A stretch of DNA of 17,884 nt from UBA1181 sp963619325 (GTDB lineage Bacteria; Bacteroidota; Bacteroidia; Bacteroidales; Paludibacteraceae), in contig CAVEVQ010000039.1 in assembly GCA_963619325.1 (NCBI GenBank), forward strand, positions 1 through 17,884, read 5' to 3'. Positions 1-7,730 of the stretch are shown here, one piece after another (within the stretch, counting starts at the first letter, position 1; each line of letters begins with the position of its first letter). The notes below the pieces were generated by a model. That model saw nothing but the letters and a program-made list of their open reading frames with translations, did not search any database and was not told the DNA's origin. A program made the position numbers and the translations under genes.

Positions 1-329
1 GGTATCAAGCAACAGGAAATTCATGGGCGGTACCTGTTATCAGATGGATAATGCGTCGTTTGCTTGAGACTACAAACAATGGGGGAAATCACCATATTGA
101 GTTGCCCACACCGTATTTACATGATAAAGTATATACATTGTATCAATTTGATGACTTTACCCCTGTAGCCGGACAATTCTTAAATGCATCAAATAGTTGC
201 TACGGCTTTGTCCTCTCAAATATGCTTGACATCATTGATACAGAACCTAACGAAAAACTTTACATCTCAAAAGCAGGATGTGCTGGCATTTTGAGCAGTG
301 TGGTTATAAATACATCGAGAATTATTTAG
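1..329 (+). CDS. C5-cytosine DNA methyltransferase, C-terminal fragment (gene runs off the left edge)
   Basis: The reading frame is open from base 3 to the TAG at 327-329, so this is the tail of a gene that starts outside the window. The first residues read YQATGNSWAVPVIRWI, which fits motif X of C5-cytosine DNA methyltransferases (GNS followed by a hydrophobic VPV stretch), the segment that closes the S-adenosylmethionine pocket. A tail of about 90 residues follows, containing YISKAGCAGIL, which resembles the SPKACAGILRR ending I know from phage-type cytosine methyltransferases. After GIL the sequence stops looking like that family; a frameshift there is possible. The ATG at 51 is internal, not a real start. 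The gene converges on the radical SAM gene with a 10-bp gap. The family would methylate cytosine in a specific DNA site, as part of a restriction system or as an orphan enzyme; the recognition domain is not visible. Confidence 0.75.
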   Translation, partial: YQATGNSWAVPVIRWIMRRLLETTNNGGNHHIELPTPYLHDKVYTLYQFDDFTPVAGQFLNASNSCYGFVLSNMLDIIDTEPNEKLYISKAGCAGILSSVVINTSRII

Positions 330-339
330 TTAAAGAGTA

Positions 340-1170
340 CTATAGCGGCATAACAAAACCACACGTTTTGCAAAACTTTTCCACCACACGATGTTGACGA
401 AAACCTTCGGCAATGCGTTGCGAACGTTCTTTGTGCAAAATCGTCTCCAAAGATTCTTGCAGAATATTGCCCAACGCCATATTGCCGTCCGCATCTAAGC
501 AACAAGGAACAACAGTGCCATCGGAAAGAATGGCAATGTGATCTCGCAAGGCATAGCAATTTCGTTCCTCCATGCCTTTTCCTTCTCCGCCAGGCCATAC
601 AAAACGAGAAGAACGCTGTAGATAGATATGATCTGCCAATTTGAGATTACGACAATTTCCCACTACCTCAACTGCAAATTTCTTTTGCACAAAGGATTCA
701 CAAAACTGATTGTAACGAATGGAATTTTCCGATCCTTCATTCCATAATCGCAACGAAAAATAACTATTTGCACTCTGATTTTGTGCAAATAATATTACAT
801 TTTCCAAATAACTTCCCCATTCGGATTCGCTCATATTCTCCTCTGCGTCATGAAGGGAAATGTTATATTGACGAATCTTATGTTGAACAAGAATCTCTTT
901 CCGTTTTGTCAACAGGGAGCCATTCGTCGTCATGTTAATAAAGAAACCTTGCTTTTCTGCAATAGAGAGTAGTTCGTCAATATGGGGATGCAAAAGTGGT
1001 TCCCCTAAAACGTGCAGATAGATGTAATTTGTATACGGACGTATAGAAAAAAGTATCGCCGAAAAGACTTCCGGCGACATATACATTTTCTTTCTTTTTG
1101 ACTGAAAGCAGAAAGAGCAGTTGAAATTACAGACGTTAGTAATTTCAACATATACTTTTTTGAATCTCAT
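340..1170 (-). CDS. Radical SAM protein with SPASM/twitch-like C-terminal cysteines
   Basis: A 276-residue protein. Near the N-terminus CNFNCSFC (C14, C18, C21) is the CX3CX2C motif that binds the radical SAM 4Fe-4S cluster; EITNVCNFNC is typical of the SPASM branch. HVLGEPLLHP (the GGEP-like segment) and MTTNGSLL follow as expected for the barrel. The C-terminal part has C205, a C223-C224 pair and C267-x-x-C270, enough for one auxiliary 4Fe-4S cluster. Relatives modify peptides or proteins or act as anaerobic sulfatase-maturating enzymes; the substrate here cannot be named. The ATG lies only 3 nt after the stop of the outer-membrane protein gene, so the two are probably co-transcribed and translationally coupled. 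No small precursor-peptide gene is visible beside it. The family call is firm; the function is unknown. Confidence 0.85.
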   Translation of the reverse strand: MRFKKVYVEITNVCNFNCSFCFQSKRKKMYMSPEVFSAILFSIRPYTNYIYLHVLGEPLLHPHIDELLSIAEKQGFFINMTTNGSLLTKRKEILVQHKIRQYNISLHDAEENMSESEWGSYLENVILFAQNQSANSYFSLRLWNEGSENSIRYNQFCESFVQKKFAVEVVGNCRNLKLADHIYLQRSSRFVWPGGEGKGMEERNCYALRDHIAILSDGTVVPCCLDADGNMALGNILQESLETILHKERSQRIAEGFRQHRVVEKFCKTCGFVMPL

Positions 1171-1173
1171 ATA

Positions 1174-1884
1174 TTAAGGGTTGTACTCCAAGATACCTGT
1201 GTTGTAGGCTCTCTTCAAGAACTTAGCATATTGGAATTTATAACCTACCGAAACACTCAAACCGGTTGACTTTGAGGTAGAGAAACCTTGAGAGAAACCG
1301 ACAGAACCGAAGAGACCCGAAACATGTTTAGTCATCTCATAATTTACTTTCACGTTCAAACCCCAATCAAACTCATCCAAGAGAGGGTTGTCTCCTTTGA
1401 AAGCGTTACCACCGACACCTCCTGCAAAGAAGAAACCAATACCTGGAGACAATGTGCCAGGACCGACGTTAGTAATGTTATAGTAAACCAAGATAGGAAT
1501 ACGGATGTAAAAAGCCTTTACCTTCTCGCTGGTTGCAGTATCACTTGGGAAAACCGCACTGGTAGAGTCGCCATGCACTTTAGTATCAAGTGTAGAACCC
1601 TCCATTGTGAAAAGGATTTCTGGTTGGATAGACCAGTGCGTTTGAATAACCAAATCTGCCAAAACACCAGCATGGAAACCACATTGGATACTTGCATCAT
1701 CTAAGTCACGAGCCATCTCGCCGATACCGTTAATATCTACAACGGGCAGAACCTCACCATTCCATTTTGTCATATTGAAACCGCCCTCGACACCAAAACG
1801 GACTTTCACGTCCTTTGTCTGTGCCGACAGCGAGCATATCCCCAATGTAATCACCAACAAGGTGAACAATACTTTCTTCATCAT
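1174..1884 (-). CDS. Outer-membrane beta-barrel protein, PorT-like
   Basis: A 236-residue protein with a clear signal peptide (KK followed by a hydrophobic stretch, probable cleavage after A21 in SLSA-Q). The mature part has the alternating pattern of a small 8-strand-type barrel: VRFGVEGGFNMTKW, WSIQPEILF, YIRIPILVYYNI, LNVKVNYEM and a late strand LSVSVGYKFQY. GFNMTKW and the PILVYYN region are typical of the PorT/outer-membrane beta-barrel group of Bacteroidota. It should sit in the outer membrane; no substrate or partner can be deduced. The sequence continues about 20 residues past the last obvious strand, ending GILEYNP, so the final strand may not be exactly C-terminal. The start may be either of two adjacent ATG codons. 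It is the first gene of a two-gene unit with the radical SAM gene. Confidence 0.8.
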   Translation of the reverse strand: MMKKVLFTLLVITLGICSLSAQTKDVKVRFGVEGGFNMTKWNGEVLPVVDINGIGEMARDLDDASIQCGFHAGVLADLVIQTHWSIQPEILFTMEGSTLDTKVHGDSTSAVFPSDTATSEKVKAFYIRIPILVYYNITNVGPGTLSPGIGFFFAGGVGGNAFKGDNPLLDEFDWGLNVKVNYEMTKHVSGLFGSVGFSQGFSTSKSTGLSVSVGYKFQYAKFLKRAYNTGILEYNP

Positions 1885-1946
1885 ACGAACCTTTTAATTC
1901 TCTATATATTATGTGTAGTAACTGTTTTATAACGCGTTCAACTCAA

Positions 1947-1954
1947 CAAATTTA
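1947..1954 (-). promoter_or_regulatory. Candidate -7 element for the barrel/radical SAM unit
   Basis: Read on the minus strand this is TAAATTTG, a full match to the Bacteroidota -7 consensus TAnnTTTG, about 60 nt upstream of the barrel-protein ATG. No clean TTTG -33 element is found at 19-21 nt; only a TTTT at about 21 nt. The region is AT-rich, so a chance match is possible. Confidence 0.4.
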
Positions 1955-1997
1955 TTAAAAAAACTTAAACAATGGAAAATTACAGTTCGTTTCATAT

Positions 1998-2049
1998 AAA
2001 AAAACTGCCGAATACCGCATATAAAACTTTTTTACAACGGTATTCGGCA
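1998..2049 (-). terminator. Intrinsic terminator of the alpha-2-macroglobulin gene
   Basis: A perfect 12-bp inverted repeat (TGCCGAATACCG at 2006-2017, its complement at 2038-2049) with a 20-nt loop lies about 43 nt after the macroglobulin stop codon. On the minus strand it is followed by seven Ts (1998-2004). On the + strand a T-rich run also follows, but no + gene ends here, so minus-strand use is favoured. Confidence 0.85.
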
Positions 2050-2091
2050 ATTATTTTTTCTCTCAGACTACCCTGAACAGTCTAATACTTT

Positions 2092-5000
2092 CTATTTTAC
2101 AATCATTCTACCACTTGCGGTGTTACCCATCACATTATTGTCATAAATACATTTTGCGACGATATATGGCACATAGTAGTCGCCCGCGTATGTAGCGGAG
2201 AGTGTCAAAGTGGTAGTTGTCGTCTGCCCTCTCTTCAGATTGTCTACATATACATAGGTACGATCATCTCGCTGATCAATGTTAGTATTGTAGAGGTCGT
2301 TTACAACCTTAAGGATTTCGACACCTGCAGGAGCAATATAGGAAATGGATACATTCTCTTGTTCCCTACCAGTGAGATTGGTTACGGAAACGATGGCTTT
2401 GTAGGTAGCACCTGCCTCAACACCTTGCAAGTTCAAAATTGAATTATCTTTCTGATAAACGACATTGACAGACAAACCACTTGCAGAAGCAGGAACAGAC
2501 GCTTGCGTAGCCCAACTCTCAAAGAAAGCCGTGGCATATTGCGTAGCCTTTCCCTTGTTTTGAACCTTCACTTTAGCCTGCTGTTGATTTTCAGCAACCT
2601 GAGCCGACCATGCCGACAAAGTAGTCTTCTCGGTGGCAAATTCCTTACCATTGACAAACAAAGAGAAATTCAACTCATCGTCCACTCCATTTTTCGAATA
2701 GTAAACACTGGCCGCATGAAGAGAAAGTACGATATCTGTGCTGTACATCCAATCTTGAGATATCAACTTTGCTCGCATATCTTCAACACTCTGCTCTACA
2801 CTCGTCAAACCACACAAAGTCTGAGCAACCACTCTTGAAGAAGAGATTGGACAACGGTAGGCTGAAGCATCACCTGCAGCAGACTGCATAATTTGTTTAG
2901 CTACTGCGACCTGACCCATAGAAGCATAGGCTGCAGCAAGATAGTTTTGCGCACCTTCAGACATTCTCCCCACCTCTGCCTTCATTCTGTTCATCGTTCC
3001 CAACTCTTGAGCGTTTGAACTGTTGGCTGAAGCCAATACATAAAGTCCGAAAGCAGTAAAGTTGTTTTCGTAGTCGGAAGAACTTGATTTCCAGTTGCGC
3101 ACTTGAGTCTGCACATAACGAGTGAGCAAACGAAGCATCTTGTCATTCACATAATAGCCCTTCTCGGTGGCTTTCTTCAAGAAGAGAAGGACGTAGGCAG
3201 AAGTCCAACGGTCGCCAAAGCCTGAGTTTTTCCAATAAGTCATAGCCCCCTCGTTGTTTTGGTAGTTGGCGAGGTTTTCAATAGCCTCTTTCACATTTTT
3301 CTCTGCCAGAGTCCTCTGTTCTTTCGTTAATTGAGAAAACTCCATCAAGTAAATCTGACCCAAAGCCTTAGAAGCAATGCACTCAGAACTTGCGTAAGGG
3401 AACTCCAACAATGACTCTACACGAGAAGCTACGTTGAAAGGTTTTACACGAGAAACCTCGACAGAGAGAAATTGTTTCTCATTGCCCAATGCCTTGACGG
3501 TAAGTTCCTCACTCTTTCCCGCCTCTATTTTGAACGTTTCAGCGTTTACCATACGCTCGCTAACCGAACGAATAGGCAACTCGGCAGCATAGACAGATTT
3601 ATCACCAGAACAAGTGCTGTTAATGGTAATCGTACCTGTACCCTCTTGGTTTCCTGCCTTCACCTTGAATTGAACAGTTTTATCACCTTGTTCAGAGAAG
3701 TCAGTAGAAACTGAGTTTGAGCCAACAACCTCCAAACCACCAGAAACTGAAATAGTCGTTTTTACATTTTTCACAGAATTATCCATAGCGAAGATGGTAG
3801 CCGAAACAGTAGACTCGTCGCCCACACCGATTTGTCGAGGCAATGTACCAGTCACCATCATCGACTTACGAACATAGACAGATTTTTCTGCAGAACCGTA
3901 GGCATTCCCATCAGCTGCTACCACCATCACACGGACACGACCACTGTAGTTTGGCACTTCAATCTTATGCGTGTTCGTCTCTCCTTTCTCCACAACAAAT
4001 GGACCTCCGAAATAAACCATAGGAGTGAAACGATTGACGATGGCTTTCGGACCATTATACAAAGCCTCATCACCACCAACGGTGAACATCTGATCTATCT
4101 TTCCACCAAACGCACCACACACATTACTGTACAAATCCCAAATACGCATGTTCATAGCCTCTTTAGCGAAGAAAGCATTCCAAGCGTTTGGCGTTTTAAA
4201 GCGAGTCAAGTCGAGCAACCCCTCGTCGACTACAGCCAGAGTATAAGCCATAGCTCTACCCTTTTCTTCCTTCACCTTCACCTCAAAAGTCTGCAAAGGT
4301 TTCGTCTCGTCTTTTGACACAATGACAGGAGTCAACTTGCTTGATTCCGAACTAACAGAAACAGGCACAACACCATAGAGACGGATTGGCATATCATTGT
4401 CCTTCGTATGGCTGTATGGCTGAATAAGCGTTGCAGACACATATACATTTGGTAACATCTCCTCAGTAACATCAAATAGGACAGTCGTGTTGCCTGCATT
4501 GCACTCAACGAACTTCATTTCCTGAATACCAGCACTATTGCTTACTGAAACGATAGCACGACCACCTTGCGCACCAGGAATTGTCACCTGCATCTTGTCG
4601 CCTGCAACATATTCCTTTTTATCCGTTTGGATGGAAAGGGCTGTTACAAAAGCACCACCATCCGAACAACGACGCTCTGTCATAGAAGGCCAATCGAAGT
4701 ATGAACGGATGCAGGCCGTATGCCCACTCTTATTATCCGTAACTCTGACAAGGAAGCCTCCCCAGTCTTTATCCTTGATGTTCAAGACGAAAGAACCCTT
4801 TCCATTAGCATCCGTATGAACCGTCTCCTTTTTAAATGGCTTATCGTAGAATGAATAAGAATAGTCGGCTACACCCTCAGAGGTGCTGTTCCACCACCAC
4901 CACCAAGCAGTCTTGTAGACCTCAACCGTCAAGTCGGAAGAGACTCCTACACCATTTCTGTCGACAGATGCAACCTCAAATTTCTGGTTTTCACCCGTTG

Positions 5001-7536
5001 CCAAGAACCACTTATCACCCATCGAAGGAGCTTTTACACCCACATATTGCTTATACGGAGAGAAAGGAACTACCTGAACATCCGTGCTGAACTCGCCACT
5101 TGGCTCGTATACCTTTGTGGTAACACTACAATTTAGTTTACCTGGAGCAGCCGTCGTCTTAGGCATATAAAGATTCATATAAGCCTCGCCGTTTCCGTCT
5201 GTTTTGCCTTCCGCAACCACAGTCTCAACAGCATCAAACGACTTAGAGCAGTCGTCGAACTCGTAATCCTTCCATTTGTCGAATTTAGTTGTACCCTTAA
5301 CTATTTTGGTTGAGATTTCATATTTCATCTCGTGCGTTTTCGCGCCATTGAGCCATTCTGTGCGTAGATCGTACACCTGTGCGCCCTCAACCAACTCCTT
5401 AGGCAAGGCAAGGTTGATTTTGAGACGATTCGGCTTAATCGTCTCAATGCGAATACGCTTGCTGAAGGTCGTACCGCCCACCTGAACGTTGACCAGCCAA
5501 CTACCCGTAACGATATTATCTTCCGTAGGAACCGAAAACGCATATACACCCATCTTGCCAGCAGTCTTCGTAAACGTCTTATAAGTTTGCCCCAAAGGAT
5601 TGCAGATTTCCATCACAACGGGATGATTCTCCGGCAATGTCTTTGCTCTGTCGTTCAAGATGAAAGACAAGAATAAAGTGTCGCCCGGACGCCAAACGCC
5701 ACGCTCACCATAGATATAGCCCTTCAATCCTTTTTGAACTACATCTCCCTCTACTTCAAAGGCACTTGTGGAGAGTTCCTCGCCGCGTTTAACACGCAAA
5801 CCAGAGATATCATTGTCTTTCTTTGCCAAAACAATGAAAGGAGAACCAATAGAGCCATCAAAAGAGAAGTCAACACGGCCATCCGCATTTGTCTCCCCCT
5901 TTCCAATCAACTGGTTCTGACGATTGTAAGCCTCTACAAAGACGCCTGACATTCCTTTTGCCGTCAACAAATCGCTTGCGACAACCACGAGACTCTTGTT
6001 GGTTGGAGAAACAGCCCACAAACCAATGTTTGTTGCGAAAACATTTTTCCCTTTCGACTTACCTATGTAGTAAGATTTCTTAGTAGGATCTTCGGCTTCC
6101 TTCCACGAATAGCCTGTCCAATCTTCCTGTATATTATACCAGTTGTCTCCATCATCAAAATTTTCATTCAGAGAAGCCAGACGCACCTTGTCCTCACGCT
6201 CAAAAACGCTCTTGTCTAACGATGCGCTTCCGCAGCCAGGCCAAGCAGAAAGACGATAATCCATCAGCAACTCCACTCGATACATACAGCCAGGCTCTAC
6301 TTTCATCAAATTGGAGAGGTCTATCGAGTAATTGTGCCACTTCGAGAGATCGTCAATCTCATCCATAAAAAAAGTTGTAGTGGCAACGGGGCGACCATAC
6401 AAACGCAAAGGATCACTGTCATACAACGAGGCGTTTTGCAACCACAAAGCAAAATTATTAGCGAAAATCTTGAATACGTTGACACGAACCCCCTTCATAT
6501 AGATAGACCTGAAAGGAACAACCAGTTTATCCGTTTGAGGAATGATAACACCATCTCCGATAAACTCAACAGCAGGTTTATTCAATTTCAAATCCACTTT
6601 TCTTGTAACATTCGCTCCTAAAAGCATACCATCCTTACTGCGGATATTCTCGGAGAGAACCACCGTAACCTCGCCGTTCGTGGAAAGGTCTGGAAAGAGT
6701 TTGAGCTTATTGCTCTCTGTCTCGACCACCATAGAAGTGTTATCCTCTACGTACGCCAGACCCATCATGTCTTGCTTGTTGTCTAAAATCTTGTTGAACG
6801 ACACCTCAATGTATCTTGTGTCGCCGTTCACGCACTTCACATCAAACACGCTCAGTTGGTTAGGATTTGGCACATCCACAGCAACCAGATTCTCGGCAGC
6901 CAACCCATACTCGGAATTAGCTATTGTGTTAACCTCTAAAGTAGAGGCTGAAAATCTGACCGTCGCAGAAACGCTGAACGAGCGATCGCTCTTCTTCTCC
7001 CAAGTAAGGTCCTTTACACTGTTTCCCCCTTGCTTTAACTCAACAACGCTCTTCACACGGTCAATAGACTCATTATCCGCAGAATTTACCTGAAAAGTGT
7101 ATTTATAATCACCTGTCTCTTCGACAGAAAAATCACTCAACGCAGCGCTCACATAGAAAGGAAGCGTTTTGAATGAAAACGCAAACTTGTCCGCATCCTC
7201 AAACAACTTCTTCAAATCAGCTTCCACCTGATATTCTGTGTCGTATTGCATTTCGCCAGTTGGGCGAAAAACAATGGTATGACCATCCGAAAATGAAAAA
7301 GTTCCATCAACTGACGGAGAGATAGACATAAACTCCGACGGATTCACCTTTTTCTGTTGTTCTTCAGACACATCTTCCGATAAAATCAACAACACAGACG
7401 CACATCGCGACACCTGCCCCGATGTGTATCCAGCAACATACTTGCTAAAATTCCCTGTGGACTTTCCTTTGTCTGAACACTGACAAAACATAAAAGCCAA
7501 TATCACAGAGAAAAAAAACAGAAATTTTTGTCTCAT
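2092..7536 (-). CDS. Bacterial alpha-2-macroglobulin-like lipoprotein, thioester motif apparently lost
   Basis: At 1814 residues this has the size and layout of bacterial alpha-2-macroglobulins, periplasmic proteins thought to trap or inhibit proteases. It starts with a hydrophobic signal ending FCQC-SDKG, so C20 is the likely lipidated cysteine. In order: an Ig-like N-terminal domain (about 35-135), the MG2/A2M_N region with GERGVWRPGD near residue 612, five consecutive Trp at 878-882 in a segment where relatives have W-rich WRWWW, the A2M domain (about 1160-1255, NRFTPMVYFGGPF), an alpha-helical thioester-type domain (about 1370-1640) and a C-terminal beta domain. Where thioester-containing relatives read YPYGCLEQ, this protein reads FPYASSEC (P1380-C1386): the thioester Cys and Gln are gone, as in the YfaS branch of E. 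coli. pbpC, often next to such genes, is not in the window. The gene stands alone between two terminators. Confidence 0.9.
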   Translation of the reverse strand: MRQKFLFFFSVILAFMFCQCSDKGKSTGNFSKYVAGYTSGQVSRCASVLLILSEDVSEEQQKKVNPSEFMSISPSVDGTFSFSDGHTIVFRPTGEMQYDTEYQVEADLKKLFEDADKFAFSFKTLPFYVSAALSDFSVEETGDYKYTFQVNSADNESIDRVKSVVELKQGGNSVKDLTWEKKSDRSFSVSATVRFSASTLEVNTIANSEYGLAAENLVAVDVPNPNQLSVFDVKCVNGDTRYIEVSFNKILDNKQDMMGLAYVEDNTSMVVETESNKLKLFPDLSTNGEVTVVLSENIRSKDGMLLGANVTRKVDLKLNKPAVEFIGDGVIIPQTDKLVVPFRSIYMKGVRVNVFKIFANNFALWLQNASLYDSDPLRLYGRPVATTTFFMDEIDDLSKWHNYSIDLSNLMKVEPGCMYRVELLMDYRLSAWPGCGSASLDKSVFEREDKVRLASLNENFDDGDNWYNIQEDWTGYSWKEAEDPTKKSYYIGKSKGKNVFATNIGLWAVSPTNKSLVVVASDLLTAKGMSGVFVEAYNRQNQLIGKGETNADGRVDFSFDGSIGSPFIVLAKKDNDISGLRVKRGEELSTSAFEVEGDVVQKGLKGYIYGERGVWRPGDTLFLSFILNDRAKTLPENHPVVMEICNPLGQTYKTFTKTAGKMGVYAFSVPTEDNIVTGSWLVNVQVGGTTFSKRIRIETIKPNRLKINLALPKELVEGAQVYDLRTEWLNGAKTHEMKYEISTKIVKGTTKFDKWKDYEFDDCSKSFDAVETVVAEGKTDGNGEAYMNLYMPKTTAAPGKLNCSVTTKVYEPSGEFSTDVQVVPFSPYKQYVGVKAPSMGDKWFLATGENQKFEVASVDRNGVGVSSDLTVEVYKTAWWWWWNSTSEGVADYSYSFYDKPFKKETVHTDANGKGSFVLNIKDKDWGGFLVRVTDNKSGHTACIRSYFDWPSMTERRCSDGGAFVTALSIQTDKKEYVAGDKMQVTIPGAQGGRAIVSVSNSAGIQEMKFVECNAGNTTVLFDVTEEMLPNVYVSATLIQPYSHTKDNDMPIRLYGVVPVSVSSESSKLTPVIVSKDETKPLQTFEVKVKEEKGRAMAYTLAVVDEGLLDLTRFKTPNAWNAFFAKEAMNMRIWDLYSNVCGAFGGKIDQMFTVGGDEALYNGPKAIVNRFTPMVYFGGPFVVEKGETNTHKIEVPNYSGRVRVMVVAADGNAYGSAEKSVYVRKSMMVTGTLPRQIGVGDESTVSATIFAMDNSVKNVKTTISVSGGLEVVGSNSVSTDFSEQGDKTVQFKVKAGNQEGTGTITINSTCSGDKSVYAAELPIRSVSERMVNAETFKIEAGKSEELTVKALGNEKQFLSVEVSRVKPFNVASRVESLLEFPYASSECIASKALGQIYLMEFSQLTKEQRTLAEKNVKEAIENLANYQNNEGAMTYWKNSGFGDRWTSAYVLLFLKKATEKGYYVNDKMLRLLTRYVQTQVRNWKSSSSDYENNFTAFGLYVLASANSSNAQELGTMNRMKAEVGRMSEGAQNYLAAAYASMGQVAVAKQIMQSAAGDASAYRCPISSSRVVAQTLCGLTSVEQSVEDMRAKLISQDWMYSTDIVLSLHAASVYYSKNGVDDELNFSLFVNGKEFATEKTTLSAWSAQVAENQQQAKVKVQNKGKATQYATAFFESWATQASVPASASGLSVNVVYQKDNSILNLQGVEAGATYKAIVSVTNLTGREQENVSISYIAPAGVEILKVVNDLYNTNIDQRDDRTYVYVDNLKRGQTTTTTLTLSATYAGDYYVPYIVAKCIYDNNVMGNTASGRMIVK

Positions 7537-7619
7537 ATCTTATTGTAAAAAATTAATATCAAACAAATGCAAAAAAAATTGTACTTTTCCAACGCCACGA
7601 CATACAACATGACAAGGCA

Positions 7620-7627
7620 CAAAAATA
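7620..7627 (-). promoter_or_regulatory. Candidate -7 element for the alpha-2-macroglobulin gene
   Basis: On the minus strand this reads TATTTTTG, matching TAnnTTTG, about 85 nt upstream of the ATG and just past the prfA terminator. A second near-match, TGCATTTG, lies nearer the gene at 7564-7571. Neither has a clear TTTG -33 element, so the choice is open. Confidence 0.3.
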
Positions 7628-7641
7628 GGAAAAGGAAATAT

Positions 7642-7680
7642 AAAAAAATCAGCCAAGAAGAAAATTTTCTCGGCTGATTT
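7642..7680 (-). terminator. Intrinsic terminator of prfA
   Basis: AAATCAGCC (7646-7654) pairs with GGCTGATTT (7672-7680), with further pairing possible inside the 17-nt loop (AGAAAATTTTCT is self-complementary). On the minus strand a run of Ts (7642-7648) follows directly. It lies about 50 nt after the prfA stop. Confidence 0.8.
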
Positions 7681-7730
7681 AAATTTTATTTATACGAATT
7701 TCTTTCTACATAAATCACACAGAAGATCTA

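Noticed and set aside
51..329. Separate small protein of 92 residues starting at the ATG at 51
   Set aside because: The frame is open upstream to the edge and encodes methyltransferase motif X before the ATG, so this is an internal Met of a larger gene.
1288..1704. 138-codon + strand reading frame
   Set aside because: It lies antisense within the outer-membrane barrel gene, which has a signal peptide and clear strand pattern; the + frame has no family features.
2006..2049. Inverted repeat as an insertion-sequence end or protein-binding palindrome
   Set aside because: The T-run directly after the stem on the minus strand and its position after the macroglobulin stop codon fit an intrinsic terminator better.
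6542..7093. 183-codon + strand reading frame, the longest antisense frame in the macroglobulin gene
   Set aside because: Ser/Thr/Leu-rich shadow of a well-supported coding strand; no motifs. The same holds for 3832-4317 and the other + frames inside 2092-7536.
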